Source: Bordetella petrii (GTDB lineage Bacteria; Pseudomonadota; Gammaproteobacteria; Burkholderiales; Burkholderiaceae_B). From it: a stretch of DNA of 64,000 bases. Below are positions 1 through 10,723 of the stretch, piece by piece. The notes beneath the pieces are model-generated. The model had not been told where the DNA came from, did no database searches, and saw nothing but the letters and a program-made list of their open reading frames with translations. Both the position numbers and the translations under genes were made by a program. Within the stretch, counting starts at the first letter, position 1. Each line of letters begins with the position of its first letter. Location of the stretch: the NCBI GenBank assembly GCA_017745595.1, contig WMBV01000020.1:60235-124234 (forward strand), written 5' to 3'.

Positions 1-578
1 CCGCAGCCCAGCATGGCCAGGGCCAGCACGAGGTTCAGCATGTGCTGGCCGCCGAACACCACCGGCGCGCCCTGGAACAGGCGGAACTTGTACTTGCCCG
101 ACAGTTTGCCGAAGGCGATGACCGAGCCCGAAAACGTGATGGCGCCGACAAAGGTGCCGATGAACAGTTCCAGGCGGTTGCCCACCGGCAGGGGCGCGCC
201 CACCGCGGCGATGCCGAACGCGTGCGGCTCGGCCACCACCGCCACGGCGATGGCGACGGCGGCCAGGCCGATCATGCTGTGCATGAAAGCCACCAGTTCG
301 GGCATCTTGGTCATCTCGACGCGCTTGGCCATCAGCGTGCCGATGGATCCCCCGACCAGCAGGCCCAGCAGCACCCAGCCCAGGCCGATGCCGGCGCTGC
401 CGGCGCGGGCCAGCTGCACGATCAGCGCGGCGGTGGTCAGCACGGCGATGGCCATGCCGACCATGCCGAACGCATTGCCCAGGCGCGACGTAGTAGGGTG
501 CGACAGCCCCTTCAGGGCCTGGATGAAGCAGACCGATGCCACCAGGTACAGCAGGGTCACCAGGTTCAGCGAGATCAT
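1..578 (-). CDS. pntB: NAD(P) transhydrogenase subunit beta, PntB (N-terminal part; gene runs off the window)
   Basis: Proton-translocating transhydrogenase beta subunit of the inner membrane, which couples hydride transfer between NADH and NADP+ to proton flow. The N-terminus ([18 protein letters not shown]) and the following run of hydrophobic helices with the stretch [18 protein letters not shown] are typical of PntB. Only about the first 192 codons are present; the C-terminal NADP-binding domain lies outside the window. The ATG at 578 overlaps the TGA of the upstream membrane subunit gene by four bases (ATGA), showing translational coupling in a pntAA-pntAB-pntB operon transcribed leftwards. 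Confidence 0.93.
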   Translation of the reverse strand, partial: MISLNLVTLLYLVASVCFIQALKGLSHPTTSRLGNAFGMVGMAIAVLTTAALIVQLARAGSAGIGLGWVLLGLLVGGSIGTLMAKRVEMTKMPELVAFMHSMIGLAAVAIAVAVVAEPHAFGIAAVGAPLPVGNRLELFIGTFVGAITFSGSVIAFGKLSGKYKFRLFQGAPVVFGGQHMLNLVLALAMLGC

Positions 579-892
579 GAGCGGTTCTCCTGCGCGGTTT
601 TCTTGTCTTTTTTCTTGAACATCTCGAGCATGCGGCGCGTGACCAGGAAGCCGCCGAAGACGTTCACGGCGGCCAGGGCCACGGCGAACACGCCCATGCC
701 GCGCGCCAGGCCGCCTTCGGTCAGGGCGGCGGCCAGCATGGCGCCGACGATGATGATGGCCGAGATGGCGTTAGTGACGGCCATCAGCGGGGTGTGCAGG
801 GCAGGGGTGACGTTCCAGACGACGTGGTAGCCGACGTAGATGGCCAGCACGAAGATGATCAGGTTGACGAGCGTGGGATTGATTGCTTCCAT
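575..892 (-). CDS. pntAB: NAD(P) transhydrogenase subunit alpha 2, PntAB (membrane segment)
   Basis: A 105-residue membrane subunit corresponding to the C-terminal transmembrane part of single-chain PntA. In organisms with a split alpha subunit it is a separate gene, as here. Three hydrophobic helices are visible: residues about 7-27 ([18 protein letters not shown]), 36-58 and 65-86. A lysine-rich tail follows. It lies three bases after pntAA and overlaps pntB by ATGA, so the three subunits are co-expressed. Confidence 0.93.
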   Translation of the reverse strand: MEAINPTLVNLIIFVLAIYVGYHVVWNVTPALHTPLMAVTNAISAIIIVGAMLAAALTEGGLARGMGVFAVALAAVNVFGGFLVTRRMLEMFKKKDKKTAQENRS

Positions 893-895
893 GGC

Positions 896-2017
896 CTAGC
901 CCTTTTTCTGGATGACATTGCCGCCCTCGCACATCAGGCACGCGGCGACGATTTCGTCGTCGCGGCGGATGGCCAGCGCGCCTTCGGCGTCGGTGATGAG
1001 CTTGAGGAAATCGAGCAGGTTGCGCGCGTACAGCGCGGATGCGTCGGTGGCCACCAGGCCCGGCAGGTTGGTCAGCCCGACCAGGGTGACGCCGTGCTTT
1101 TCCACGACCTTGCCCGCTTCGGAAAGCGGGCAGTTGCCGCCGCGCTCGACCGCCAGATCGACCACGACCGAGCCCGGCTTCATGGCCTGCACGGTCTCGG
1201 CCGACAGCAGGGTGGGCGCCGGCCGGCCCGGAATCAGGGCGGTGGTAATGATGATGTCGGCCTGCTTGCAGCGCTCGGACACCAGGGCCGCCTGGCGCTC
1301 CATCCAGGCCGGCGGCATGGCGCGCGCGTAGCCGCCGGTGCCTTCGGCGATCTGGCGTTCCTCGTCGGTTTCGAACGGCACGTCGATGAACTTGGCGCCC
1401 AGCGATTCGATCTGTTCTTTGGCGGCGGGCCGCACGTCGGAGGCCTCGACCACGGCGCCCAGGCGCTTGGCCGTGGCGATGGCCTGCAGGCCGGCCACGC
1501 CGGCGCCCAGCACGACCGCGCGCGCGGCCTTCAGCGTGCCGGCGGCGGTCATCATCATGGGGAACAGCCGTCCGTAATAGTGGGCGGCCAGCAGCACGGC
1601 CTTGTAGCCGGCCAGGTTGGCCTGCGACGACAGCACGTCCAGGCTTTGCGCGCGGGTGATGCGCGGCGCCGCCTCGAGCGCGAAGCCGGTCAGCCCCGTG
1701 GCCGCCAGGGCCGCCAGGCCTTCGGCGTTGAAGGGGTCGAGCATGCCGGCCACCACCGCGCCGGCCCGCATGTGCGGCAGTTCGTCGGCCGACGGCGCGC
1801 GGACTTTCAATACCAGTGGGCAGCCCAGTGCTTCCTGGGCGCTGCCCAGCGTGGCCCCCGCCGCGGCGTAGGCCTCGTCGGGATAGCGCGCCGCCTGGCC
1901 CGCCCCTCGTTCGACCACCACGGTGTGTTTGCCGCCGATGTATTTCTTGACCGTTTCCGGCGTTGCTGCGACGCGAGTCTCGCCCTCGCGGGTCTCTCGC
2001 GGTATCCCGATCTGCAT
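896..2017 (-). CDS. pntAA: NAD(P) transhydrogenase subunit alpha 1, PntAA (NAD-binding)
   Basis: Soluble NAD(H)-binding subunit (domain I) of proton-translocating transhydrogenase, 373 residues. The start MQIGIPRETREGETRVAATP is the alanine dehydrogenase/PNT N-terminal signature. The Rossmann motif VVLGAGVAGLQAIATAKRLGA lies in the middle and a substrate-loop segment VVDLAVERGGNCPLSE near the C-terminal third. I chose the ATG at 2017 because GGAGGAG stands 6-12 bases upstream; an in-frame extension further upstream has no family similarity. First gene of the operon, so the promoter must lie within 2018-2095. Confidence 0.94.
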   Translation of the reverse strand: MQIGIPRETREGETRVAATPETVKKYIGGKHTVVVERGAGQAARYPDEAYAAAGATLGSAQEALGCPLVLKVRAPSADELPHMRAGAVVAGMLDPFNAEGLAALAATGLTGFALEAAPRITRAQSLDVLSSQANLAGYKAVLLAAHYYGRLFPMMMTAAGTLKAARAVVLGAGVAGLQAIATAKRLGAVVEASDVRPAAKEQIESLGAKFIDVPFETDEERQIAEGTGGYARAMPPAWMERQAALVSERCKQADIIITTALIPGRPAPTLLSAETVQAMKPGSVVVDLAVERGGNCPLSEAGKVVEKHGVTLVGLTNLPGLVATDASALYARNLLDFLKLITDAEGALAIRRDDEIVAACLMCEGGNVIQKKG

Positions 2018-2096
2018 CGCTACTCCTCCCTGAGTTCGCGTAGTTATACACGAATCGGCAGGCGGGGCGGGTGCGGACCCCGGTTGTGGCGTCTTC

Positions 2097-2124
2097 AAAA
2101 AAAACGCCCTGCAGAGCAGGGCGT
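2097..2124 (-). terminator. Rho-independent terminator (leftward)
   Basis: A perfect 9-bp stem (ACGCCCTGC, loop AGA, GCAGGGCGT; 2104-2124) is followed, read leftwards, by eight T residues (2097-2104 complement). It ends the transcript of the N-formylglutamate amidohydrolase gene and separates it from the pnt operon. Confidence 0.88.
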
Positions 2125-2173
2125 CCGGAAAGGCTGGCGCGGGGCGCCAGCCACGGCGTGCAAACGTCCGGCG

Positions 2174-3061
2174 TCAGGCCGTTTGCGCGCGCGTCCAGTC
2201 GAGCAGGGCGGCGGTCAGGTCGCGCAGGTCGGCCTTCAGCTTGCCGTAGCCGGCCGAGGGCCGCAGCGTGACTTCATCCATGTACAGCTTGCGGTTGATT
2301 TCCACCTGCAGGCTGTGGCGGCCTTCGGCCGGGCGGCCGAAGGCGCGCACCAGTTCCACGCCCTTGTAGGGATCATTGACGGAGACGTGGTAGCCCCGCT
2401 CGCGCAGCCAGGCGGCCACGAATTCGCGGAAAGCGGGATCGCTGGTCGAGCCGTCGCGGTCGCCCAGCACGAAATCGGGATGCACCAGGCCGGGCTTGTC
2501 GGTGGCGAACGCGCCGGCCACGCTGGGCATCGAATGGCAGTTGATGTGCCAGACCTTGCCATGGCGGGCGTGGGCCGCGTCGAGCAGGCGCGCCACCTGT
2601 GCGTGATAAGGCTTCCAGCAGGCATCGATGCGGTGGCGCACCTCGTCCAGGCTGAGCTTGCGGTCGTACAGCGGCGTGCCGTCGTCGAGCATGCGCCAGA
2701 TCAGGCCCTTGCCCAGCTTGACCTTGGGCGAATCGGGCAGCGGCTCGGGCCAGGGCTGGTCGAGCAGCTGCGAGTCGATTTCGTCGAGGGAGCGATTGGC
2801 ATCGATATAGGCGCGCGGAAACGCCGCGGCGATCAGGGGCACGCCCATGCCGACCGCGTCGTTCCACAGGTCATCGACCCACGTGTCTTCCGCCGTGCGC
2901 AGCGTGGCGATGGGCACCGACGAGGCGAAGTCCGGCGGATAGGTGGTGCCGCTGTGCGGCGAATCCAGCACCAGCGCAGCCGAGGCTTCGGGATAGCGGG
3001 CCGGCAGAGCCAGGCGATAAGACAGGGGGTCGTTGATAAGCATGGGAAATCGATACGGCAT
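2174..3061 (-). CDS. N-formylglutamate amidohydrolase family protein
   Basis: Predicted FGase-family zinc hydrolase that releases formate from N-formylglutamate, as in the last step of one histidine degradation route, or acts on a related N-formyl or N-acyl amino acid. About 295 residues, the usual family length. Family motifs are visible: LDSPHSGTTYPPDF near residue 33 and INCHSMPSV near residue 178, the His/Ser residues around the metal site. The start is uncertain: ATG at 3061 or ATG at 3043, neither with a strong ribosome binding site. No other hut gene is nearby, so the substrate is open. Its own terminator lies downstream at 2097-2124. Confidence 0.85.
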   Translation of the reverse strand: MPYRFPMLINDPLSYRLALPARYPEASAALVLDSPHSGTTYPPDFASSVPIATLRTAEDTWVDDLWNDAVGMGVPLIAAAFPRAYIDANRSLDEIDSQLLDQPWPEPLPDSPKVKLGKGLIWRMLDDGTPLYDRKLSLDEVRHRIDACWKPYHAQVARLLDAAHARHGKVWHINCHSMPSVAGAFATDKPGLVHPDFVLGDRDGSTSDPAFREFVAAWLRERGYHVSVNDPYKGVELVRAFGRPAEGRHSLQVEINRKLYMDEVTLRPSAGYGKLKADLRDLTAALLDWTRAQTA

Positions 3062-3074
3062 CAAGGCGGGAAAC

Positions 3075-3095
3075 GGCCCCCGCAGGGCGGGGGCC
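3075..3095 (-). terminator. GC-rich hairpin after the Bug gene
   Basis: Perfect inverted repeat GGCCCCCGC / GCGGGGGCC with a 3-nt loop, just past the stop codon of the leftward Bug-family gene. Only a short T run follows, so it is a likely but not classical terminator. Confidence 0.55.
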
Positions 3096-3103
3096 GGGAT
3101 CGA

Positions 3104-4093
3104 TCAGTCGATCTTCACGTTGGCTTCTTTGGCGATACGCTTGTTCTTGGCGATCTCGGCCGAGATCTGCTGAGCGTATTCTTCCGGCGTGTTGGCCACC
3201 GGCGCGGCACCCAGGCTTTCCAGGCGTTGCACCACGGCCGGGTCGGCGCTGACCTTCACCACGGCGGCATGCAGCTTCTCGAGCACGGGCTTGGGCAGGT
3301 TGGCCGGGCCCACCAGGCCGAACCACGACGAATCGTTGACGGCTTGCAGGCCGGCTTCGGCGAAGGTCGGAACGTCGGGCAGCGCGGCCACGCGCTTGGG
3401 CGCGGCAACCGCCAACGCGACCAGCTTGCCGGCCTGTACGTGCGGCAGCGACGATGGCAGGTTGTCGTACAGCACGTCGACCTGGCCGGCCAGCGCGTCG
3501 TTCAGGGCCGGGCCCACGCCACGGTAGGGCACGTGCATCAGGTCGGTGCCCGAGGCCATCTTGAACAGCTCGCCCATCATGTGCGACACCGAGCCGTTGC
3601 CGGCCGAGGCGTACGCCAGCTTGCCCGGCTCTTTCTTGGCCAGGGCGATGAATTCGCTGATATTCTTGGCCGGCACCTTGGGGTTGATCACCATGATGTT
3701 CGGCACGGAAGCCAGGTTCGAGATCGGCGTGAAGTCTTTTTCGGCGTCGAACGGCAGGTTGTGGTAAATGGCCGGGTTGATGCCGTGCGTGCTGACGGTG
3801 GCGATGCCCAGCGTATAGCCGTCGGGGTCGGCGCTGGCCACTTGGGCGCTGCCGATCGAGCCGCCGGCGCCGGCCTTGTTTTCCACCACCACGGTCTGGC
3901 CCAGCGCCTGGCTGAGCTTGTCGGCGAACAGGCGGCCGACGATGTCGGTGGTGCCGCCGGGCGGGAAGGGCACGACCAGGCGGATCGGTTTGGTCGGATA
4001 GGCGTCTTGGGCGTGGGCAATGCCGGCGCTCAGCGGCGCGGCCAGCACCGCGGCGGTAAGGGACAGGCCCAGAATGACATGGCGACGTTGCAT
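3104..4093 (-). CDS. Bug-family (TctC-type) periplasmic substrate-binding protein
   Basis: Secreted solute receptor of 329 residues. The signal peptide covers about residues 1-28 (MQRRHVILGLSLTAAVLAAP, cleavage after AHA). The mature part has the Bug hallmarks: YPTKPIRLVVPFPPGGTTD, VVVENKAGAGGSIGS, ADPDGYTLGI and HVPYRGVGPALNDALAGQVD. The family binds carboxylates such as organic acids or amino acids through two water-mediated carboxyl contacts. The start at 4093 is supported by AGGGGA upstream. No TctA/TctB membrane components are near, which is common for this expanded family. It diverges from the LysR gene at 4249, its probable regulator. Confidence 0.9.
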   Translation of the reverse strand: MQRRHVILGLSLTAAVLAAPLSAGIAHAQDAYPTKPIRLVVPFPPGGTTDIVGRLFADKLSQALGQTVVVENKAGAGGSIGSAQVASADPDGYTLGIATVSTHGINPAIYHNLPFDAEKDFTPISNLASVPNIMVINPKVPAKNISEFIALAKKEPGKLAYASAGNGSVSHMMGELFKMASGTDLMHVPYRGVGPALNDALAGQVDVLYDNLPSSLPHVQAGKLVALAVAAPKRVAALPDVPTFAEAGLQAVNDSSWFGLVGPANLPKPVLEKLHAAVVKVSADPAVVQRLESLGAAPVANTPEEYAQQISAEIAKNKRIAKEANVKID

Positions 4094-4248
4094 GGTTTCC
4101 CCTGTAGGAAGTTGTCGGATCGTTGCTATTGGCAAACCTTCAGATTCTGGAACGGCCTGGCGGGTTTGCGCAAACGAAAGATTCTCCGTAAGCTATTACT
4201 TTTTTTCATGCCTGATGTTGTAATTAGTTACAATAACTGGCCGATGCC

Positions 4249-5169
4249 ATGCGCCGATTCTGTCCCTCTTTGACCGACCTGCAAGCCTTCGAAGTCGCTG
4301 CCAGGCATAGCAGCTTCACACGGGCCGCCCAGGAGATGTGCGTGACCCAGGGGGCGGTCAGTAAACAAGTGAAACATCTCGAGGCCTTTCTTGGGGTCGA
4401 GCTATTCCTGCGCATCAGGCAAGGGCTGGTCCTGACCGAGGCCGGCCAGAGCTACCTGAAGAAAATCCAGGCCGGGCTGGGCCAGATCGAGGCCGCCACC
4501 GTCGAGCTCATCGCCCACCAGGGCCGGGGCGGCACTCTGCACCTGACCTGCATGCCCACCTTCGGCGCCCGCTGGCTGATTCCGCGGCTGGCCACCTTCA
4601 TGCGTGTGCGGCCAGACATCCACGTGGAATTCCTGCCGCACCGGCAGGGCTACGATTTTTCCAACCAAGAACTCGACGCCGCGGTGCGGTTCGGCGACGG
4701 CATCTGGCCGGGCAGCGGCGCCGACTACATCGTAGGCCGCGACATCGTGCCGGTATGCAGCCCGCGCCTGATCGCCGGCGGCTGCGAACACGCCGAAGAA
4801 CTGCTGCGTTATCCGCTTTTGCACCACACCTCGGCGCTGGAGGGCTGGCGCGAGTGGTTCGAGCAGGCCGGCTGCGACGCGCGCCGCGCGCTCGAGGGCG
4901 CGCGCTTCGACCAATACTCGCTGCTGTCGCAGGCCGCCGCGGCGGGGTTCGGCATCGCCCTGATCCCGCGCTGCCTGATCGAAGAAGAGCTGCGCGACGG
5001 CAGGCTGGCGGTGGCCGTGCAGTTGCCGATCCGCGCGCGGCAGGGCTATTACCTGTGCTATCCCGAGCAGAAGGCCAACCTGCCCATTTTGCAGGCGTTC
5101 CGGGCCTGGCTGATGGAAGTCTCGGCGGCGGCCGAGCCGCGCCCCGCCGGCGACCCGGCCGCCCTCTAA
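4249..5169 (+). CDS. LysR-family transcriptional regulator (GcvA-like)
   Basis: 306 residues with an N-terminal winged helix-turn-helix (residues about 8-65; [20 protein letters not shown] is the recognition segment) and a periplasmic-binding-like effector domain. The pattern THGAVSKQ-like plus [19 protein letters not shown] resembles the GcvA/AmpR branch. The gene diverges from the Bug receptor gene with 155 bp between the two starts, the classic LysR arrangement, so it probably controls that receptor and itself. Confidence 0.9.
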   Translation: MRRFCPSLTDLQAFEVAARHSSFTRAAQEMCVTQGAVSKQVKHLEAFLGVELFLRIRQGLVLTEAGQSYLKKIQAGLGQIEAATVELIAHQGRGGTLHLTCMPTFGARWLIPRLATFMRVRPDIHVEFLPHRQGYDFSNQELDAAVRFGDGIWPGSGADYIVGRDIVPVCSPRLIAGGCEHAEELLRYPLLHHTSALEGWREWFEQAGCDARRALEGARFDQYSLLSQAAAAGFGIALIPRCLIEEELRDGRLAVAVQLPIRARQGYYLCYPEQKANLPILQAFRAWLMEVSAAAEPRPAGDPAAL

Positions 5170-5179
5170 AATAGCCGCC

Positions 5180-6310
5180 ATGTCTCTTGCATCGTTCAAT
5201 TCAAATTCCGGCAAAGGCCGCCGCGTGGTCGTCGGCATGTCGGGCGGCGTCGATTCGTCGGTGACGGCCTGGTTGCTCAAGCAGCAGGGCTACGAAGTCA
5301 TCGGCCTGTTCATGAAGAACTGGGAAGACGACGACGATTCCGAATACTGCTCCACCCGCCAAGACTTGCTGGACGCGGCCAGCGTGGCCGATCTGGTGGG
5401 CGTCGATTTCGAGTACGTCAACTTCGCCGCCGAATATAAAGACCGCGTTTTCGCCGAGTTCCTGCGCGAATACTCCGCCGGCCGCACGCCCAACCCCGAC
5501 GTGCTGTGCAACGCCGAGATCAAGTTCAAGGCCTTCCTCGACCACGCCATGACGCTGGGCGCCGAGCACATCGCCACGGGCCATTACGCGCGGGTGCGCG
5601 CCATCGCCGGGCCGCACGGGCGCGAATACCAATTGCTCAAGGCGCAAGACGCCACCAAAGACCAAAGCTATTTCCTGCATCGCCTGAACCAGGCGCAGCT
5701 GTCGCGCACGCTTTTTCCGCTGGGCGAGCTGCACAAGACGGAAGTGCGGCGCATTGCCCATGAAATCGGCCTGCACAACGCCGCCAAGAAAGACTCCACC
5801 GGCATCTGCTTTATCGGCGAACGGCCCTTTCGCGAATTTCTGAACCGCTACCTGCCCACCGAGCCGGGCGACATCCTGACCCCGCAAGGGCAGCGGGTAG
5901 GGCGGCACCATGGCCTGTCGTTCTATACGCTGGGCCAGCGCAAGGGCCTGGGCGTGGGCGGAGTCAAGGGCAGCCAGCGCGACGACGGCACCGCCGATGC
6001 CTGGTACGCGGCGCGCAAAGACCTGCAGCGCAACATTCTTTATGTGGTGCAGGGCCACGACCATCCCTGGCTGTTGTCCAGCCGCCTGCAGGCGCTGGAC
6101 GCCAGCTGGGTGGCCGGCCGCGCGCCGCAGCCGGGCGGCTACGGCGCCAAGACGCGCTATCGCCAGGCCGATGCGGCCTGCGTGCTCGAATCCGCCGCCC
6201 TGAACGCCTTCGAACTGTCGTTCGCCCAGCCCCAATGGGCGGTGACGCCCGGCCAGTCCGCCGTGCTGTACGACGGCGATGTCTGCCTGGGCGGCGGCAT
6301 CATCGCTTGA
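5180..6310 (+). CDS. mnmA: tRNA-specific 2-thiouridylase MnmA
   Basis: Cytoplasmic enzyme that adds sulfur at position 2 of the wobble uridine in tRNA-Lys, -Glu and -Gln, using ATP and persulfide sulfur relayed to it. 376 residues. The PP-loop [12 protein letters not shown] (19-30) binds ATP; Cys110 (NPDVLC) and Cys210 (STGIC) are the catalytic pair; ATGHYAR (132-138) is also conserved. It starts 10 bp after the LysR stop, so it may share a transcript, but the functions are unrelated. Confidence 0.97.
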   Translation: MSLASFNSNSGKGRRVVVGMSGGVDSSVTAWLLKQQGYEVIGLFMKNWEDDDDSEYCSTRQDLLDAASVADLVGVDFEYVNFAAEYKDRVFAEFLREYSAGRTPNPDVLCNAEIKFKAFLDHAMTLGAEHIATGHYARVRAIAGPHGREYQLLKAQDATKDQSYFLHRLNQAQLSRTLFPLGELHKTEVRRIAHEIGLHNAAKKDSTGICFIGERPFREFLNRYLPTEPGDILTPQGQRVGRHHGLSFYTLGQRKGLGVGGVKGSQRDDGTADAWYAARKDLQRNILYVVQGHDHPWLLSSRLQALDASWVAGRAPQPGGYGAKTRYRQADAACVLESAALNAFELSFAQPQWAVTPGQSAVLYDGDVCLGGGIIA

Positions 6311-6406
6311 CGCGGGGTCTCATCCCCGAAGCGCCGCGCGCTTCCTTCCGGGCGTTCATGTCCGGGCCTGTACCTGATTCTTGAATCACATGATTAGGAG
6401 ATCGAA

Positions 6407-7225
6407 GTGGATGTAGCAATGTTGGTAAGCCTGCTGGCGTTGGGGGCGGTGGTGGGGTTCGCGGCGGGGCTGCTGGGCATCGGCGGCGGGATGCTGCTGG
6501 TGCCGTTCCTGACCATGCTGTTCACCTGGCAGGGCATGCCGCAAGACCTGATCGTGCACGCCGCCATCGCCACGTCGATGACGTCCATCCTGTTTACATC
6601 CGTCTCCAGCGTACGGGCCCACCAGCGCAACGGCACTATCCAATGGAAGATCGTGTTCGCCCTGGCGCCGGGCATCATCGTGGGCGGCCTGCTGTCGGGC
6701 GGCGCCGTGTTCGCGGCGCTCAGCACGGCCTGGCTGTCGCTGTTCTTCGCGCTGTTCGTCGGCTATTCGGCCTGGAACATGCTGCGCAACAAGAAACCCA
6801 AGCCATCGCGCCAGATGCCGGGCATGGCGGGCACGACCGCGGTGGGGGCCGGCATCGGCTTCCTGTCCGGCCTGGTGGGGGCGGGCGGCGGATTCTTGTC
6901 GGTGCCCTTCATGGTCTGGTGCAATGTCGCGCTGCATGCCGCCGTGTCGACGTCGGCGGCGCTGGGCTTTCCCATCGCGCTGGCCAACAGTATCGGGTAT
7001 GTGGTGTCGGGCCTGAATCAAGAAGTGACGCGGCCGGGCATGCTGGGCTACATCTATTGGCCGGCGCTGCTCGCGCTGGTGGCGACCAGCGTACTCACGG
7101 CCCCGTTCGGCGCGCGCATGGCGCACCGCCTGCCGGTGGGCACGCTCAAGCGCGTGTTCGCGGGATTGTTGTTTGCCCTGGCCGCCTACATGCTGGCGAA
7201 GGCCTGGCAGGCCTTCGGCATCTGA
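6407..7225 (+). CDS. TauE/SafE-family membrane exporter (sulfite/organosulfonate-type permease)
   Basis: 272-residue integral membrane protein of the TauE/SafE (DUF81) family, whose characterised members export sulfite, sulfoacetate or related anions. Two homologous halves are visible, each opening with a glycine-rich helix: VGFAAGLLGIGGGMLLVPF near residues 16-34 and IGFLSGLVGAGGGFLSVPF near residues 149-167. About eight membrane helices. The substrate cannot be inferred from the neighbours. Confidence 0.9.
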   Translation: MDVAMLVSLLALGAVVGFAAGLLGIGGGMLLVPFLTMLFTWQGMPQDLIVHAAIATSMTSILFTSVSSVRAHQRNGTIQWKIVFALAPGIIVGGLLSGGAVFAALSTAWLSLFFALFVGYSAWNMLRNKKPKPSRQMPGMAGTTAVGAGIGFLSGLVGAGGGFLSVPFMVWCNVALHAAVSTSAALGFPIALANSIGYVVSGLNQEVTRPGMLGYIYWPALLALVATSVLTAPFGARMAHRLPVGTLKRVFAGLLFALAAYMLAKAWQAFGI

Positions 7226-7229
7226 GATC

Positions 7230-7263
7230 AGGTGTCTGACACCCTGGCGGGTGTCAGACACCT
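7230..7263. repeat. Tandem palindrome GGTGTCTGACACC, intergenic repeat
   Basis: A perfect 15-bp inverted repeat (7230-7244 and 7249-7263, loop TGGC). Each arm is itself a palindrome (GGTGTC-T-GACACC and its complement GGTGTC-A-GACACC). It lies between two convergent genes and would form a strong RNA hairpin in both directions, so it can act as a bidirectional terminator. From memory, GGTGTC-type palindromes are dispersed in Bordetella-related genomes; a genome-wide count would settle that. Confidence 0.75.
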
Positions 7264-7277
7264 GGGGGACCTAAGAG

Positions 7278-7889
7278 TCAGGCGGCCGGCGGCGCGCTGT
7301 CGATGAACGATTGCCGCGCCGACAGTTTTTCGTAGTGGCGCGCCAGGTTGGCGTGGCCGGCGCGCCAATCGAGCGACGCGAAGCGCAGGTCCAGGTAGCC
7401 CAGCGCGCAGCCCACAGCGATGTCGGCCAGGCTGTAATTCACGCCCATGCAATGGGCCTGCTCGCCCAGGCTGGTGTTCATGGCTTCCAGGCCCGCGTGT
7501 ATCTTGCCGTATTGGCGTTCGATCCAGTCGGCGCTGCGCTGGGCTTCGGGGCGCTGGTTTTCCTTGACGATGGCCACGCAGGCGTCGAGCACGCCGTCGG
7601 CGATGGCTTCCCAGCATTTGACCGCCGCGCGCTCGCGGCCCGGCTGGGGAATCAGGCGGGCCACCGGTGACAGGGTGTCCAGGTATTCGACGATGACGCG
7701 CGAATCGAACAGCGCGCCGCCGTCTTCCATGACCAGGCAAGGAACCTTGCCCAACGGGTTGTAGGCCTGGATCTGCGTATCGGCAGACCAGACGTTTTCG
7801 AGTTCAAGCTGGTAATCCAGCTTCTTCTCTGCCATGACGACCCGCACTTTGCGGACATAGGGACTGGTAAGCGAGCCGATCAATTTCAT
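7278..7889 (-). CDS. Glutathione S-transferase family protein
   Basis: 203 residues with the thioredoxin-like N-terminal fold: MKLIGSLTSPYVRKVRVVMA carries the Ser near the start that activates glutathione in many bacterial enzymes, and GKVPCLVMEDGGALFDSRVI holds the cis-Pro and the glutamyl-binding region (residues about 48-67). An all-alpha C-terminal domain follows. Start at the ATG 7889; a GTG three codons upstream is also possible. It converges on the TauE/SafE gene. The substrate is unknown. Confidence 0.88.
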   Translation of the reverse strand: MKLIGSLTSPYVRKVRVVMAEKKLDYQLELENVWSADTQIQAYNPLGKVPCLVMEDGGALFDSRVIVEYLDTLSPVARLIPQPGRERAAVKCWEAIADGVLDACVAIVKENQRPEAQRSADWIERQYGKIHAGLEAMNTSLGEQAHCMGVNYSLADIAVGCALGYLDLRFASLDWRAGHANLARHYEKLSARQSFIDSAPPAA

Positions 7890-7928
7890 GGAGGCCACAA
7901 GCGAAGTCGGAAAGCGGCCGCAGTATAG

Positions 7929-9428
<1,500 letters not shown>

Positions 9429-9478
9429 TCGGCATTGCCGGCTGGTCCGGCATCGTCGCACTTTCCCGGAGACCGTCC

Positions 9479-9937
9479 ATGAAGCAGTTCCCCATGTTGG
9501 CCGCCGCGGCCTGTATCAGCGCCGTCTCGTTGTGGTCCGCGCCGGCCCATGCGCAATTCGCCAAGCCCGCCGATGCCATCAAGTACCGGCAATCGGCCCT
9601 GACCCTGATGGGCTCGCATTTCGGCCGGATGCAGCCGGTGGTCAAGGGCCAGGCGCCTTATGATGCCGCCCAGATCAAGGCCAACGTCCAGCTCTTGAAC
9701 ACGTTGGCCGACTTGCCCTGGGCCGGGTTCGGCCCGGGTACCGAAGGGGGCGAGGCGCGTCCCGAGGTCTGGAGCGATGCGGCCGGCTTCCAGCAAAAGC
9801 GCGACCGCCTGAAAGAAAACCTGGCCAAACTGACGGCGGCCGCCGACTCGGGCGACCTGGGCCAGCTGCGCGCGGCCTTCGGCGACGTGGGCGCCAGCTG
9901 CAAGGCCTGCCACGACTCGTATCGCAAGAAGAAATAG
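9479..9937 (+). CDS. Cytochrome c' / c556-family protein
   Basis: Periplasmic single-haem c-type cytochrome of 152 residues. The signal peptide spans about residues 1-26 (cleavage after AHA). The four-helix-bundle family pattern starts with DAIKYRQSALTLMGSHFGRM, and the haem-binding CKACH motif is close to the C-terminus (GASCKACHDSY), as usual for cytochrome c'. It faces a b561-type cytochrome gene across 12 bp; such c'/b561 pairs are common in beta-proteobacteria and suggest an electron-transfer partnership (inference). Confidence 0.9.
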   Translation: MKQFPMLAAAACISAVSLWSAPAHAQFAKPADAIKYRQSALTLMGSHFGRMQPVVKGQAPYDAAQIKANVQLLNTLADLPWAGFGPGTEGGEARPEVWSDAAGFQQKRDRLKENLAKLTAAADSGDLGQLRAAFGDVGASCKACHDSYRKKK

Positions 9938-9949
9938 CCGGCGCGGCGG

Positions 9950-10642
9950 CTACGAAAACGAGAAGTCGGCCACGATTTCCAGCGAGCGTATCCACCACAC
10001 CAGCGCCGCCGCGGCACCGGCCACCAGCAGCGCCCGCAGCCAGACCCGCGGGCCGTCATGGGCGGGCACGGTGCCCGCGGGCAGGTCTTGCGGCCGGACA
10101 TCGCCCGTAATCATCGGGCGCACCAGCCGTTTGCGGCGCACCGCCGCGTACCACAGCACCGCCGCCAGATGCAGCGCGACCAGGCCGACGATGATCCATT
10201 CGTTGGTGTGGTGCCACGAGCTGAACCAGTCCGCCACCGCTTCGTCTACCCGGGCATACAGGGGGCCCTGCGTCATGATGTCGTCGGTGGTGAACAGGCC
10301 GCTGGCCGCCTGGAAGCCCAGCACGGCCAGCAGGGCGACGACCGACCATGCTCCCAGGGGGGTGTGTCCGGCGGGCGCGGCCGCGCCCCGCAGATAGCGC
10401 TTGACGGCCAGGGGGCCGCGCACGAAGGTGGCAAAGCGCGCGTAGCGCGGCCCGACCAGCCCCCACGCCAGGCGGAATACCACCAGGCCCAGCGTGGCCA
10501 GGCCGAAGCGCACGTGCCAATCCATATACAGCCCGCCCAGCTTGACGCTGACATAGGCGCCGATAACGCAGGCGGCCAGCGCCCAGTGGAACAGGCGGGT
10601 GGGAAGGTCCCAGATGCGTATGAACGAGCGCGTGTGCTGCAT
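9950..10642 (-). CDS. Cytochrome b561 / Ni-Fe-hydrogenase-type b cytochrome
   Basis: 230-residue inner-membrane di-haem cytochrome b. Histidines that can bind haem stand in WDLPTRLFHWALAA (about residue 18), DWHVRFGLATL, and the pair WHHTNEWIIVGLVALHLAAV. Four to five hydrophobic helices. Start at ATG 10642; a longer in-frame start upstream lacks similarity. It converges on the cytochrome c' gene, its likely redox partner. Confidence 0.88.
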   Translation of the reverse strand: MQHTRSFIRIWDLPTRLFHWALAACVIGAYVSVKLGGLYMDWHVRFGLATLGLVVFRLAWGLVGPRYARFATFVRGPLAVKRYLRGAAAPAGHTPLGAWSVVALLAVLGFQAASGLFTTDDIMTQGPLYARVDEAVADWFSSWHHTNEWIIVGLVALHLAAVLWYAAVRRKRLVRPMITGDVRPQDLPAGTVPAHDGPRVWLRALLVAGAAAALVWWIRSLEIVADFSFS

Positions 10643-10723
10643 GGCGGACGGACGGCGAGTGGATGACGCCGACTTTAGCATGGGGCCCGCCAGGCCCGGC
10701 TATGCGCGCCGCGGCGCGGGGCG

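Noticed and set aside
794..4273. Very long open frame opposite the pntA, amidohydrolase and Bug genes
   Set aside because: High-GC DNA leaves the antisense frame open. The product is His/Gly/Arg-rich without family similarity, and three well-supported genes lie on the other strand.
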